From Actinophytocola sp050699915 (lineage in GTDB: Bacteria > Actinomycetota > Actinomycetes > Mycobacteriales > Pseudonocardiaceae): 12,507 bases of DNA. Where the stretch lies: positions 1-12,507 of the forward strand of contig NZ_JBOHGA010000191.1 of the NCBI RefSeq assembly GCF_050699915.1. The letters are read 5' to 3'. Both the position numbers and the translations under genes were made by a program. Each line of letters opens with the position of its first letter. Position 1 is the stretch's first letter. Shown piece after piece: positions 6,634 through 12,507 of this stretch. Below the pieces are notes generated by a model. The model saw nothing but the letters and a program-made list of their open reading frames with translations. It had not been told where the DNA came from and ran no database searches.

Positions 6634-7893
6634 CTACCCGGTCTCCGCACGGTAACGCCAGAACGCGGGCAGGCAGGCCACCGCGACGACCGTCAGGACG
6701 ATCACGAGCACGCCCCCGCCGGTGGCCGCGGTCGCGGTGCCGACGCCCGCCGCCGTCCAGCCGTGCACGAGGTCGGCGATGCGCGGCCCACCCGCGACGA
6801 CGACGATGAAGACGCCCTGCATGCGTCCGCGCATCTCGTCGGTGGCCGCGGACTGCAGGATCGCGCTGCGGTAGACCATGCTGACCATGTCCGCGGCACC
6901 GCCCAGGGCCAGGAAGAGGACGGCTAGCCAGAGTGCGTCCGCCAGCCCGAACCCGATCACGGCGAGCCCCCAGGCGCAGATGGCGACAGTGGTGCCGACG
7001 CCGTGCCGGCGGATGTTGCCGAGCCAGCCGGAGGCGAGCCCGAAGAGCATGGCGCCGATCGGGATGGCGGCGTACAGCCAACCGAGGGCGAGGCCGCCGC
7101 CGGGTGGGTCGCCGAACGTGCGCTCGGCCATCTCCGGGAAGAGGGCGCGCGGCATGCCGGCGACCATCGCGATGATGTCGAGCAGGTAGCTCGCGAGCAG
7201 GACGTTCTTGGCGGCGAGGTAGCGGAACCCGTCGACGATGTCCCTGAGCCCGGCACGGCGGCGGACCCCGTCTAGCGGCGGCATCCGGGGAATCCTGAGG
7301 ATCATGAGCGTGGCCGCGACGAGGGCGACGCTGTCGAGGAGGTAGAGGATCGGCAGGCCGGCGACCGGCATCAGCGCGCCCGCGAGCAGTGGTCCGAAGA
7401 TCATCCCGAACGAGCCGACGGTCGAGGTCAGCGCGGTGGCCGACGGGAGCAGGTCGAGTGGCACCAGCCGGGCGACCGCGGCGGTGCGGGTGGGCAGGTT
7501 GATGGCGACGAACGCCTGCTGGACGGCGAGCAGGCCGAGGACGAGCCACACGTTCGTCTGGCCGACCGCCGCCTGGACCCAGAAGGCCACCGACGTGCCG
7601 GCGATGCCGACGTTGCTGACGATGATCACGGTGCGCCGGTCGAACGCGTCGGCGATCGCGCCGCCCCAGAGGCCGAAGATCAGCAGCGGCACGAGCCCGA
7701 AGAGTCCGGTCAGCCCCACGTAGGCGGAGGATCCCGTGATGTCGAAGACCTGCTTGGGCACCGCGACGACGGTGAACTGGCTACCGACGGCGGTGATCGC
7801 GGTGGAGGCCCAGAGCCGCCGGAAGGCCGGCCGCTTCAACGGCCGCGTGTCGATGGCGATCCGCCTCAACCGACCCCGCGTCCCGACCCCCAC
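6634..7893 (-). CDS. MFS transporter, DHA3 / MFS_3 (EntS-like) type
   Basis: Major facilitator superfamily protein, 419 aa, with about 12 hydrophobic helices in two six-helix halves and a charged central loop near residues 205-220 (RIPRMPPLDGVRRRAGLRD). The cytoplasmic loop 2-3 signature GLWGGAIADAFDRRTVI (74-90) is a clear motif A with conserved Asp and paired Arg. The N-terminal phrase LKRPAFRRLWAS is characteristic of the exporter subfamily that includes enterobactin and macrolide exporters. It probably effluxes a small molecule by proton antiport; the substrate is unknown. The start GTG at 7893 has no good ribosome binding site; an in-frame TTG eight codons later (7869) is an alternative. 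A 13-bp palindrome lies 9 bp upstream of the start. The gene is followed after 71 bp by the permease and may or may not be co-transcribed with it. Confidence 0.92.
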   Translation of the reverse strand: MGVGTRGRLRRIAIDTRPLKRPAFRRLWASTAITAVGSQFTVVAVPKQVFDITGSSAYVGLTGLFGLVPLLIFGLWGGAIADAFDRRTVIIVSNVGIAGTSVAFWVQAAVGQTNVWLVLGLLAVQQAFVAINLPTRTAAVARLVPLDLLPSATALTSTVGSFGMIFGPLLAGALMPVAGLPILYLLDSVALVAATLMILRIPRMPPLDGVRRRAGLRDIVDGFRYLAAKNVLLASYLLDIIAMVAGMPRALFPEMAERTFGDPPGGGLALGWLYAAIPIGAMLFGLASGWLGNIRRHGVGTTVAICAWGLAVIGFGLADALWLAVLFLALGGAADMVSMVYRSAILQSAATDEMRGRMQGVFIVVVAGGPRIADLVHGWTAAGVGTATAATGGGVLVIVLTVVAVACLPAFWRYRAETG

Positions 7894-7902
7894 GCCGGGA
7901 GC

Positions 7903-7915
7903 TTAGCCCGGCTAA
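7903..7915. repeat. 13-bp perfect palindrome upstream of the MFS gene
   Basis: TTAGCC-C-GGCTAA is a perfect inverted repeat with a single central base, lying 9 bp upstream of the MFS GTG start. Its position suits a repressor operator, but no regulator gene adjoins it. It resembles half of an iron-box word without matching the full 19-bp consensus. Confidence 0.4.
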
Positions 7916-7953
7916 CGACTCACCGGCGCGTGAATATCGCCACGCCGGCCGGG

Positions 7954-7962
7954 TTGTCCACA
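7954..7962 (+). promoter_or_regulatory. DnaA-box-like 9-mer TTGTCCACA (copy 1)
   Basis: TTGTCCACA is the favoured DnaA box form in high-GC actinobacteria. A second identical copy occurs 83 bp downstream. One or two boxes away from dnaA-dnaN do not make an origin. Confidence 0.5.
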
Positions 7963-8036
7963 GCCCGACCGCTGCGCGCCCAAACTGTCGATAGCCGCCG
8001 ATAAGCTGGAAAGCGGGGGGCCCCGCGAGTCCCGAG

Positions 8037-8045
8037 TTGTCCACA
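8037..8045 (+). promoter_or_regulatory. DnaA-box-like 9-mer TTGTCCACA (copy 2)
   Basis: Exact second copy of TTGTCCACA in the same orientation as the first, flanked identically by G on each side (GTTGTCCACAG). It lies 25 bp upstream of the orphan damage-type promoter. Confidence 0.5.
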
Positions 8046-8069
8046 GGGGCCGGCGCCGGGCGGCCGAAA

Positions 8070-8092
8070 TCGTCGGTGGTGCTCGCTAGGCT
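8070..8092 (+). promoter_or_regulatory. Orphan RecA-independent DNA-damage promoter motif (PafBC / RecA-NDp type)
   Basis: TCGTCGGTG (8070-8078), eight bases, then TAGGCT (8087-8092) matches the mycobacterial RecA-independent damage promoter pattern TTGTCRGTG-N8-TANNNT at all but one specified position, with exact spacing. It points rightward, but the only thing ahead is the 3' end of pdxH on the opposite strand, so no gene in the window is its evident target. Confidence 0.55.
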
Positions 8093-8125
8093 GGTGTCCG
8101 GGGGCCGGAGGCCAGCAAGTACGGC

Positions 8126-8800
8126 CTACGGGCCGAGGCGCTCGACCTGCCAGGCGTCGCGCTTGAGCTTGAACTGCAGGCGGTCGTGCATGCGGTCGCG
8201 CCGGCCCTGCCAGAACTCGACCACCTCGGGACGGATGCGCCACCCACCCCAGTGCGGCGGCACCGGCACCTCGTCGGCGTCGGCGAAGCGGCGTTGCACG
8301 TTCGCGAGCGCGTTCTCCAGCGCCGAGCGGCCACTAACCACAATGGACTGCGGGGACGCCCAGGCGCCGAGCTGCGAGCCGCGCGGCCGGCTGGCCCAGT
8401 AGGTCTTCGTCTCGGCCGGGCTCACCTTCTCCACCACGCCGCGCACGGTCGCCTGCCGGTGCAGGGAGTACCAGGGGAACGTCGCCGACGCGTAGCGGGT
8501 GGCCGCCAGGTCGTGGCTCTTCGCGGAGGTGTAGTTCGTGTAGAAGACGACGCCGCGGTCGTCGAGGCCCTTGCACAACACAGTCCGCGAGGCGGGCAGC
8601 CCGTCGGCGTTCGCGGTGGCCAGGACCATCGCGTTGGGCTCCGGGGCGCTGGCGCGGATCGCGTCGTCCAGCCACAGCTGCAGCTGCTCGTGCCAAGTCG
8701 GGGCCAGCTCGGTCTCGCTCAGCGTGCCCTCTTCGTAGGAGACCCGCATCTTCGGCAGTTGTACCGCGATGCTGCTGGCCGCGATCTCGGCGTCCGTCAT
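8126..8800 (-). CDS. pdxH: Pyridoxamine/pyridoxine 5'-phosphate oxidase
   Basis: FMN-dependent oxidase that converts pyridoxamine or pyridoxine 5'-phosphate to pyridoxal 5'-phosphate, the last step of vitamin B6 salvage and synthesis. At 224 aa it has full family length. Visible motifs are RTVLCKG (72-78) and FYTNYTSAKS (86-95) at the FMN site, RPRGSQLGAWASPQS (138-152) with RGSQLGAWAS matching the FMN/substrate loop, and the family signature in VEFWQGRRDRMHDRLQF (194-210), plus the conserved C-terminus ending RLGP. The N-terminal YEEGTLSETELAPTWHEQLQLWLDDA segment is also typical. The ATG at 8800 has AGGAG at 8809-8813, 8 nt upstream. The gene stands alone, between the orphan-promoter region and a short spacer with two hairpins behind the TetR gene. 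It is a soluble homodimer in related species. Confidence 0.97.
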   Translation of the reverse strand: MTDAEIAASSIAVQLPKMRVSYEEGTLSETELAPTWHEQLQLWLDDAIRASAPEPNAMVLATANADGLPASRTVLCKGLDDRGVVFYTNYTSAKSHDLAATRYASATFPWYSLHRQATVRGVVEKVSPAETKTYWASRPRGSQLGAWASPQSIVVSGRSALENALANVQRRFADADEVPVPPHWGGWRIRPEVVEFWQGRRDRMHDRLQFKLKRDAWQVERLGP

Positions 8801-8850
8801 CCTCGGATCTCCTAGCTGCGTAGGGATTACCTAACACTCCGCAGATCAAG

Positions 8851-8885
8851 TGAGGGCCTTGCCGCCGATCGCCGGAAAGCCCTCA
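8851..8885. terminator. Hairpin between TetR gene and pdxH, possible terminator
   Basis: TGAGGGC (8851-8857) and GCCCTCA (8879-8885) form a perfect 7-bp stem around a 21-nt loop that can pair further in part. It lies between the stop of the TetR gene (8972) and the start of pdxH (8800), both on the minus strand, where a terminator is expected. No T-run follows. Confidence 0.4.
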
Positions 8886-8895
8886 TCCGTCGAAG

Positions 8896-8916
8896 GTACG
8901 GGTAATTAGCCCGTAC
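8896..8916. repeat. Inverted repeat GTACGGG-N7-CCCGTAC
   Basis: A perfect 7-bp inverted repeat (8896-8902 / 8910-8916) around the AT-rich loop TAATTAG. It may be the terminator of the TetR gene or an operator in the pdxH upstream region. It stands only 10 bp from the neighbouring hairpin. Confidence 0.45.
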
Positions 8917-8971
8917 GGAAACCACGCGCCGGGTGAGAACCCCCACCCGAATCGATCCCGCCCGGCGGTAA

Positions 8972-9607
8972 CTACGCCGGACGAGTGATGGCCGCCAGGA
9001 ACACCGCGCGGATCTCGCTCGCCACGGCCTCGACGGGCAGCGGCGGCTGGTGCGCCTGCCACTCGCGCAGGATCCCGGTCACCGCGCCGACGAGCGCGAT
9101 CGCGGTCAGGTGGTAGTCCCGCTTGGGGGCGAGCCCGGACTCCGCCGCGCGGTTGCACTCGGCCTCGATGAAGTCCGTGTACCGGGTGAACCAGTCGCGG
9201 TGCTGGAGCTCCATGGCCTGGCTGATGCCCGGCGCCTCGACGTAGTTCAGCCGCGGGTAGCGCGGGTCGGACGTGACGGCCGAGACGAAGGCGTCCAGCA
9301 GCGTGGTGATCCGGGTCAGCGGCTCGGCGCCGGCGAGCGAGTCCAGCACCGGCAGCATGCGCTTCATCGCCTCGGTGTTGATGTGCGCGTGCAGCTCGAG
9401 CAGCAAGGCCTCCTTGCTGGCGAACTTCTCGTAGAAGTTCCGCGTCGACACCCCGGCCCGCGCGCAGAGGTCCGCGATCTTGGTCTTGTGGTAGCCGTGC
9501 GTGGTGAACTCGTCCAGCGCCGCCTCGAGCAGCCGCTCCCGCCGCTCGGCGCGCCGCTGCTCGGTGTCGACGCCCCGGTACGTGCGGCTCTGACCGCCCT
9601 GCCCCAT
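8972..9607 (-). CDS. TetR/AcrR-family transcriptional regulator
   Basis: One-component repressor of 211 aa. The N-terminal TetR DNA-binding domain spans about residues 22-70: RRERLLEAALDEFTTHGYHKTKIADLCARAGVSTRNFYEKFASKEALL, with the helix-turn-helix at about 43-62 and the family's FYEKFASKE end. The C-terminal helical domain (about 75-205) is the variable ligand pocket and gives no ligand clue. The ATG at 9607 has a strong GAGGAG at 9615-9620, 7 nt upstream. It is divergent from the secreted lipase gene, with 121 bp between starts, the standard arrangement in which a TetR protein represses its neighbour. An inverted repeat over the lipase promoter is a candidate operator. Control of its own gene from the same spacer is likely. 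Confidence 0.95.
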   Translation of the reverse strand: MGQGGQSRTYRGVDTEQRRAERRERLLEAALDEFTTHGYHKTKIADLCARAGVSTRNFYEKFASKEALLLELHAHINTEAMKRMLPVLDSLAGAEPLTRITTLLDAFVSAVTSDPRYPRLNYVEAPGISQAMELQHRDWFTRYTDFIEAECNRAAESGLAPKRDYHLTAIALVGAVTGILREWQAHQPPLPVEAVASEIRAVFLAAITRPA

Positions 9608-9644
9608 CGGACTTCTCCTCAGCTGTCGCCGAGCCGGGAATTCT

Positions 9645-9670
9645 CCAACTGGACAGTCTCGCCCAGGTGG
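9645..9670. promoter_or_regulatory. Candidate TetR operator (inverted repeat)
   Basis: CCAACTGG (9645-9652) and CCAGGTGG (9663-9670) form an inverted repeat with 7 of 8 pairs matching and a 10-nt gap. It covers the -35 box and most of the spacer of the proposed lipase promoter, so a bound TetR dimer would block RNA polymerase. Assignment to the adjacent TetR protein rests on position. Confidence 0.45.
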
Positions 9671-9678
9671 TCTAGCTT
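9650..9678 (+). promoter_or_regulatory. Probable sigma-A-type promoter of the lipase gene
   Basis: TGGACA (9650-9655) matches TTGACA at five of six bases. It is followed by exactly 17 nt and TAGCTT (9673-9678), which fits the actinobacterial TANNNT -10. Transcription would begin near 9685, giving a leader of about 45 nt that contains the GTGAGG ribosome binding site (9714-9719). Confidence 0.55.
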
Positions 9679-9728
9679 CTGAAAATCAGGATTACCACTG
9701 TGATGGCAACCACGTGAGGTCGTCGAAT

Positions 9729-10958
9729 ATGCGAATCTTCCCACGGTCACTCGTCAGAGTGCTCTCGAGTTTGCTGGTCGTCATCACGGTGTCGTTCGCC
9801 GTGCCGGCTCAGCCTTCCGCAGCCCCGTTGGGAGTTCCCGCACCTTCCGACGATCCGTTTTACACCCCACCGAACCCGCTTCCACCGGGGGTACCCGGTG
9901 ACGTCGTCCGACACCGACGGGTGAACGTGTACGCCGAGCCCCTGACGCCGTTCCCGATGCCGGTGAAGGCTTGGCAGATTCTGTACCGGTCAACCTCCGC
10001 GACCGGGGCGGCCAACGCCGTCTCCGGCACGCTCCTGGTGCCGCCGACGCCGTGGACGCGCGGGCCGCGGCCGCTCGTGAGCTACGCGGTCGGCACCCAC
10101 GGACTCGGCGACTCGTGTGCGCCGTCCTACAAGCTGCGGACCGGGACCGAGAACGAGATCGCCCTGATCAGCCAGGCCCTGCTCGCCGGGTGGGCGGTCG
10201 TGCTCACCGACTACGAGGGACTCGGCACGCCCGGGCAGCACACGTACGCGGTCGGCGTGTCCGAGGGACACGCGGTGCTCGACGCGGCACGTGCGGCGGC
10301 ACGCGTGCCGGGTGCGGGCCTGTCGGCATCCGGGCCGGTCGGCCTGTTCGGCTACTCGCAGGGCGGTCAGGCGACGTCGTTCGCGGGCGAGCTGGCGCCG
10401 TCGTACGCGCCGGAGCTGAACCTGGTCGGGGTCGCGACCGGCGGCGTGCCGGCCGACCTGGCCGAGGTGGCCCGGTTCAACGACGGCAACGTGGGCTTCT
10501 CGCTCGTGCTGGGCGCGGCGGTCGGCTACTCGGCGGCGTACCCGGAGGTCCCGTTCGAGGAGATCCTCAACGACACCGGCCGGGCGACCGTGCCGCGGGT
10601 GGCGAAGGCGTGCACGGTGGAGCTCGCGACGATCGCGCCGCTGCGCCGCCTGAGCGACTTCGTGACGGTGTCGGACCCACTCGCCGACCCGCGTTGGCAG
10701 GCCCGCCTCGGGGAGAACCGTGCCGGCACCCGGGCGCCGGCCGCGCCGGTCTACCTGTACCACGGCACGGTCGACGAGCTGATCCCGGCGACGGTCGGCC
10801 GGCAGCTGCGGGCGCAGTGGTGCGGGCTCGGCGCGTCGGTGCGGTGGCAGGAGATCCCGCTGGCGGAACACATCCTGGGCGTCGCCGTCGGCGGCCCGGC
10901 CGCGATGACCTGGCTGGGCAACCGCTTCGCCGAGAGGCCGGCGACGAGCAACTGCTGA
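9729..10958 (+). CDS. Secreted lipase/esterase (secretory lipase, LIP family)
   Basis: Extracellular alpha/beta-hydrolase of 409 aa, resembling the secretory lipase family (Candida lipase A-like) that is common in actinomycetes. It begins with a signal peptide: basic RIFPRSLVR, hydrophobic VLSSLLVVITVSFAV, and a PAQPSAA cleavage region around residues 28-32. The mature part opens with DDPFYTPPNPLPPGVPGDVVRHR, a typical N-terminus for the family. The nucleophile Ser210 sits in GYSQGG (208-213), Asp349 in HGTVDELIP and His381 in LAEHILG, completing the triad. Four cysteines (130, 295, 365, 409) could form disulfides. The ATG at 9729 is preferred over the in-frame GTG at 9714 because GTGAGG lies 9 nt upstream of the ATG and the signal peptide then has a normal n-region. 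It is divergent from a TetR gene, and converges on ureD with only 25 bp between stops and no clear terminator. Confidence 0.94.
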   Translation: MRIFPRSLVRVLSSLLVVITVSFAVPAQPSAAPLGVPAPSDDPFYTPPNPLPPGVPGDVVRHRRVNVYAEPLTPFPMPVKAWQILYRSTSATGAANAVSGTLLVPPTPWTRGPRPLVSYAVGTHGLGDSCAPSYKLRTGTENEIALISQALLAGWAVVLTDYEGLGTPGQHTYAVGVSEGHAVLDAARAAARVPGAGLSASGPVGLFGYSQGGQATSFAGELAPSYAPELNLVGVATGGVPADLAEVARFNDGNVGFSLVLGAAVGYSAAYPEVPFEEILNDTGRATVPRVAKACTVELATIAPLRRLSDFVTVSDPLADPRWQARLGENRAGTRAPAAPVYLYHGTVDELIPATVGRQLRAQWCGLGASVRWQEIPLAEHILGVAVGGPAAMTWLGNRFAERPATSNC

Positions 10959-10983
10959 CCGCGCTGGGCGACTCGACCTCCCG

Positions 10984-11700
10984 TCAGGAAGCCGACCGTG
11001 CGGCGTCGAGGTGGCGCAGGGCGGTCACGGCGTCGTCGGCCAGGGCAGTGGTCAGGGTGCCGCCCGCGGCCAGCGAGGTGCGCGACCACCACTCGCCGCT
11101 CGCCGGCTCGCAGGTGCGGTCGTCGAGGTGGAGGTCGGTGGCGAGGACTCGTTTGCCGGCCAGATGGGCGGTGCTCGCGTCCAGCGCCGGGTCGCCCACC
11201 GTCAGCTGTTGGCGCAGCACCGGACGCCCGGCGCGGGTGACGTTCGTCGTCGTGACCAGGGTGCCCGGGCGCTCGCCGGTGCGACCGAGGACCAGGACCT
11301 CCCGCACCCGCAGGCACGCGTCCGCGGCGAGGTCGGCGTGCAGTTCGGCGGTGTGCCGGGCGCGGGCGGTGATCACCGACGGCTCTGGCAGGTAGGTGGT
11401 GGTCGAGCCGGCGGCCAGGTGCAGGCGGACCACCGAGCGGCTCGGGGCGCCGTGCGGGCCGGGCAGCGCGACCGTGGCGGCGATGCCCCGCAGCTCCAAC
11501 GCGGCGCACGGTCCCACGTGGACGGTCAGGGCGAGCTCGTCGCCGCCGAGCGGGGTGGCCGCCGAGCTCACCAGGTGCACCAGCGCCGGACCGGTCCGCC
11601 GCCGCGCCGGGACCAGGGTAAGCGGCGCGGCGCAGCGCAGTACGCGGACCACGTCCCGGCCGTCGGTGTGCTCGACCGCCAACAGCGCCTCGGCCCTCAC
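10984..11700 (-). CDS. ureD: Urease accessory protein UreD
   Basis: UreD (UreH) scaffold protein that binds apo-urease and, with UreF and UreG, guides nickel into the active site. At 238 aa it is slightly short but within family range. Recognisable segments are LVSSAATPLGGDELALTVHVGP (44-64, the conserved L...GGD block), TTYLPEPSVI (101-110), LVLGRTGERPG (136-146, the GRxxxGE block) and LRQQLTVGD (162-170). The start GTG at 11700 overlaps the ureG stop in a four-base GTGA (11697-11700), the classic coupled arrangement; a GTG at 11718 would add six residues but lies inside ureG. It has no ribosome binding site of its own that I can see, so it depends on ureG translation. It is the last gene of the operon and converges on the lipase. 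Confidence 0.93.
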   Translation of the reverse strand: MRAEALLAVEHTDGRDVVRVLRCAAPLTLVPARRRTGPALVHLVSSAATPLGGDELALTVHVGPCAALELRGIAATVALPGPHGAPSRSVVRLHLAAGSTTTYLPEPSVITARARHTAELHADLAADACLRVREVLVLGRTGERPGTLVTTTNVTRAGRPVLRQQLTVGDPALDASTAHLAGKRVLATDLHLDDRTCEPASGEWWSRTSLAAGGTLTTALADDAVTALRHLDAARSAS

Positions 11701-12374
11701 AGCTGCGCGCGCACCCACGCCGCGACGGCCGGCGCCTCCGGCGTGTCCACAAGGGACTGCAGTACGACCGGCAGGCCGCGGCGGATCCGGTCGGCGTCAC
11801 CGGACATGACGGCCAGGTCGGCGCCCACCAGCGGCGCCAGGTCGGTCTTGTTGATCACCAGCAGGTCGGCGGTCGTCACGCCCGGGCCGCCCTTGCGCGG
11901 GACCTTGTCGCCACCGGCCACGTCCACCACGAAGATCTGCCGGTCGACCAGGCCGCGGGAGAACACCGCGGTCAGGTTGTCGCCGCCGCTCTCGATGACC
12001 ACCAGGTCCAGCGCGGGGTAGCGGCCGGCCAGCCGGTCCACCGCGTCCAGGTTCGCCGTGATGTCGTCCCGGATGGCCGTGTGCGGACAACACCCCGTCT
12101 GCACCGCCTCGATCCGTGCCGAGTCCAGCACCCCCGCGCGGCGGAGGAAGTCCGCGTCCTCGGTGGTGTAGATGTCGTTCGTCACCACCGCGACCTCGAG
12201 GTCGGCCAGCGTCCGGCAGAGCGCCGCCACGAGCGCGGTCTTGCCGCTGCCGACCGGGCCGCCGACGCCGATCCGCAGTGGACGGCCACCGTGCGGGTCG
12301 GGCACGTGCGGGTCGGGGTCGCTGTGTGTGGGGTCGAAGCTCACGGGGTGGGTGTGGGTGTGGTCAGCTCGCAA
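11697..12374 (-). CDS. ureG: Urease accessory GTPase UreG
   Basis: SIMIBI-class GTPase that delivers nickel during urease maturation; 225 aa. The core shows the P-loop GPVGSGKT (39-46), the metal-binding CPH motif in TGCCPHTAIRDD (96-98), ESGGDNL (128-134) and the NKTD guanine specificity motif (175-178). Ahead of the core is a His/Asp/Pro-rich tail of about 28 residues with six histidines (5, 7, 9, 17, 23, 28), as found in UreG proteins that also store or buffer nickel. The start TTG at 12374 is chosen because it keeps this tail, has AGAGG 9 nt upstream and overlaps the end of ureF by 11 nt. A GTG at 12344 (residue 11) is the next option and would lose three histidines. Co-transcribed and overlapping with ureF upstream and ureD downstream. 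Confidence 0.95.
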   Translation of the reverse strand: MRADHTHTHPVSFDPTHSDPDPHVPDPHGGRPLRIGVGGPVGSGKTALVAALCRTLADLEVAVVTNDIYTTEDADFLRRAGVLDSARIEAVQTGCCPHTAIRDDITANLDAVDRLAGRYPALDLVVIESGGDNLTAVFSRGLVDRQIFVVDVAGGDKVPRKGGPGVTTADLLVINKTDLAPLVGADLAVMSGDADRIRRGLPVVLQSLVDTPEAPAVAAWVRAQL

Positions 12375-12507
12375 AGAGACGCACCTCTTCTCGGTGATGC
12401 CGGTCGTGCTCCTGCGCCAGCAGGTCCAGTCCGGGCGCGCCCGGAGCGGGCAGCGACGCCGGGTCGTCGCCCGCCGACCGCGCCGCGGCCGCCGCGACCG
12501 ACCGCAA
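12364..12507 (-). CDS. ureF: Urease accessory protein UreF, C-terminal end only (runs off right edge)
   Basis: The last 47 codons and stop of a gene entering from the right edge. The frame reads ...PGAPGLDLLAQEHDRHHREEVRLFAS-stop. The LDLLAQEHDR...RLF(A/V)S ending is the characteristic UreF C-terminus, which helps activate the UreG-UreD-urease complex. It comes immediately upstream of ureG, which agrees with the actinobacterial order ureA-B-C-F-G-D. The stop TGA (12364-12366) lies inside the ureG 5' end, giving an 11-nt overlap. The segment just before the end is alanine- and proline-rich. Nothing of the catalytic urease subunits is inside the window. Confidence 0.88.
   Translation of the reverse strand: MRSVAAAAARSAGDDPASLPAPGAPGLDLLAQEHDRHHREEVRLFAS

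Larger units (their letters stand above)
7894..8125. other. Gene-free 232-bp region with paired DnaA-box-like 9-mers; likely relic of a lost gene's upstream region
   Basis: No credible gene is seen between the MFS start and the pdxH stop. The segment holds the 11-mer GTTGTCCACAG twice in the same orientation (7953-7963 and 8036-8046, 83 bp apart), a GC-rich palindrome GCGGGG-GG-CCCCGC (8013-8026), and an orphan promoter motif (8070-8092). Short open frames crossing it on either strand run into pdxH or the MFS gene in the wrong frame and show no protein character. The combination looks like the leader of an actinobacterial damage-inducible or endonuclease-type gene whose coding part is missing; that reading is inference. 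Confidence 0.5.

Noticed and set aside
5147..6655. A 502-codon plus-strand open frame opposite the permease
   Set aside because: Antisense shadow typical of high-GC DNA; composition dominated by Arg, Gly, Asp, Gln and His repeats, no domain, while the opposite strand encodes a clear APC permease.
7903..7915. An IdeR/DtxR iron box upstream of the siderophore-exporter-like MFS gene
   Set aside because: TTAGCCCGGCTAA is a palindrome but does not match the 19-bp iron-box consensus outside a few bases, so only a generic palindrome is reported.
7781..8044. A short minus-strand open frame covering the DnaA-box spacer
   Set aside because: It runs into the MFS gene in the wrong frame and has no recognisable protein character; the spacer is better explained as regulatory or relic DNA.
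7953..8046. A replication origin
   Set aside because: Only two boxes, no AT-rich unwinding region, and no dnaA, dnaN or gyrB nearby.
9971..11395. A 474-codon plus-strand open frame overlapping the lipase and ureD
   Set aside because: Wrong-frame reading of the lipase followed by antisense of ureD; low-complexity Arg/Gly-rich product without motifs.

Overview
The window is a high-GC chromosomal segment from an actinomycete. GTG and TTG starts, dense short-spaced operons, a UreF-UreG-UreD gene order, and a 'TTGTCCACAG' / RecA-independent DNA-damage promoter type of intergenic sequence all point to that group. The gene content and the palindromic 'GAAGG..TCCTTC' intergenic hairpin suggest Pseudonocardiaceae, possibly near Amycolatopsis. 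The genus-level guess rests on memory of such sequences, not on a search.

Layout. (1) 1-660, minus: 5' part of a PfkB-family sugar kinase running off the left edge, divergent from (2) 753-1898, plus: an acyl-CoA dehydrogenase, which ends in a large near-perfect hairpin (1901-1953) shared with the convergent cassette. (3) 1956-7893, minus: MFS exporter, APC amino-acid/amine permease, aldose 1-epimerase-like protein, metal-dependent amidohydrolase and zinc-less MDR oxidoreductase, in that transcription order. The last four are spaced by 11-25 bp and look like one operon of uptake plus catabolism. (4) 7894-8125: an intergenic stretch with two exact DnaA-box-like 9-mers and an orphan promoter matching the RecA-independent (PafBC-type) SOS motif, pointing at no gene. 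(5) 8126-8800, minus: pdxH, pyridoxamine/pyridoxine 5'-phosphate oxidase. (6) 8972-9607, minus: a TetR-family repressor divergent from (7) 9729-10958, plus: a secreted lipase with a complete Ser-Asp-His triad. The shared promoter carries an inverted repeat lying over a good sigma-A-type promoter. (8) 10984-12507, minus: the downstream half of a urease accessory operon, ureF (3' end only), ureG and ureD, with overlapping genes.

How it fits together. The urease accessory genes load nickel into a urease presumably encoded beyond the right edge. The TetR/lipase pair is probably a self-contained regulated esterase unit. The permease-epimerase-amidohydrolase-oxidoreductase operon is the least explained part: a transporter and three enzymes of unassigned substrate, arranged as if for the uptake and stepwise breakdown of one nitrogen-containing compound. 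I see no IS elements, CRISPR arrays, tRNAs, rRNAs or phage genes, and no gene-free stretch longer than 232 bp.
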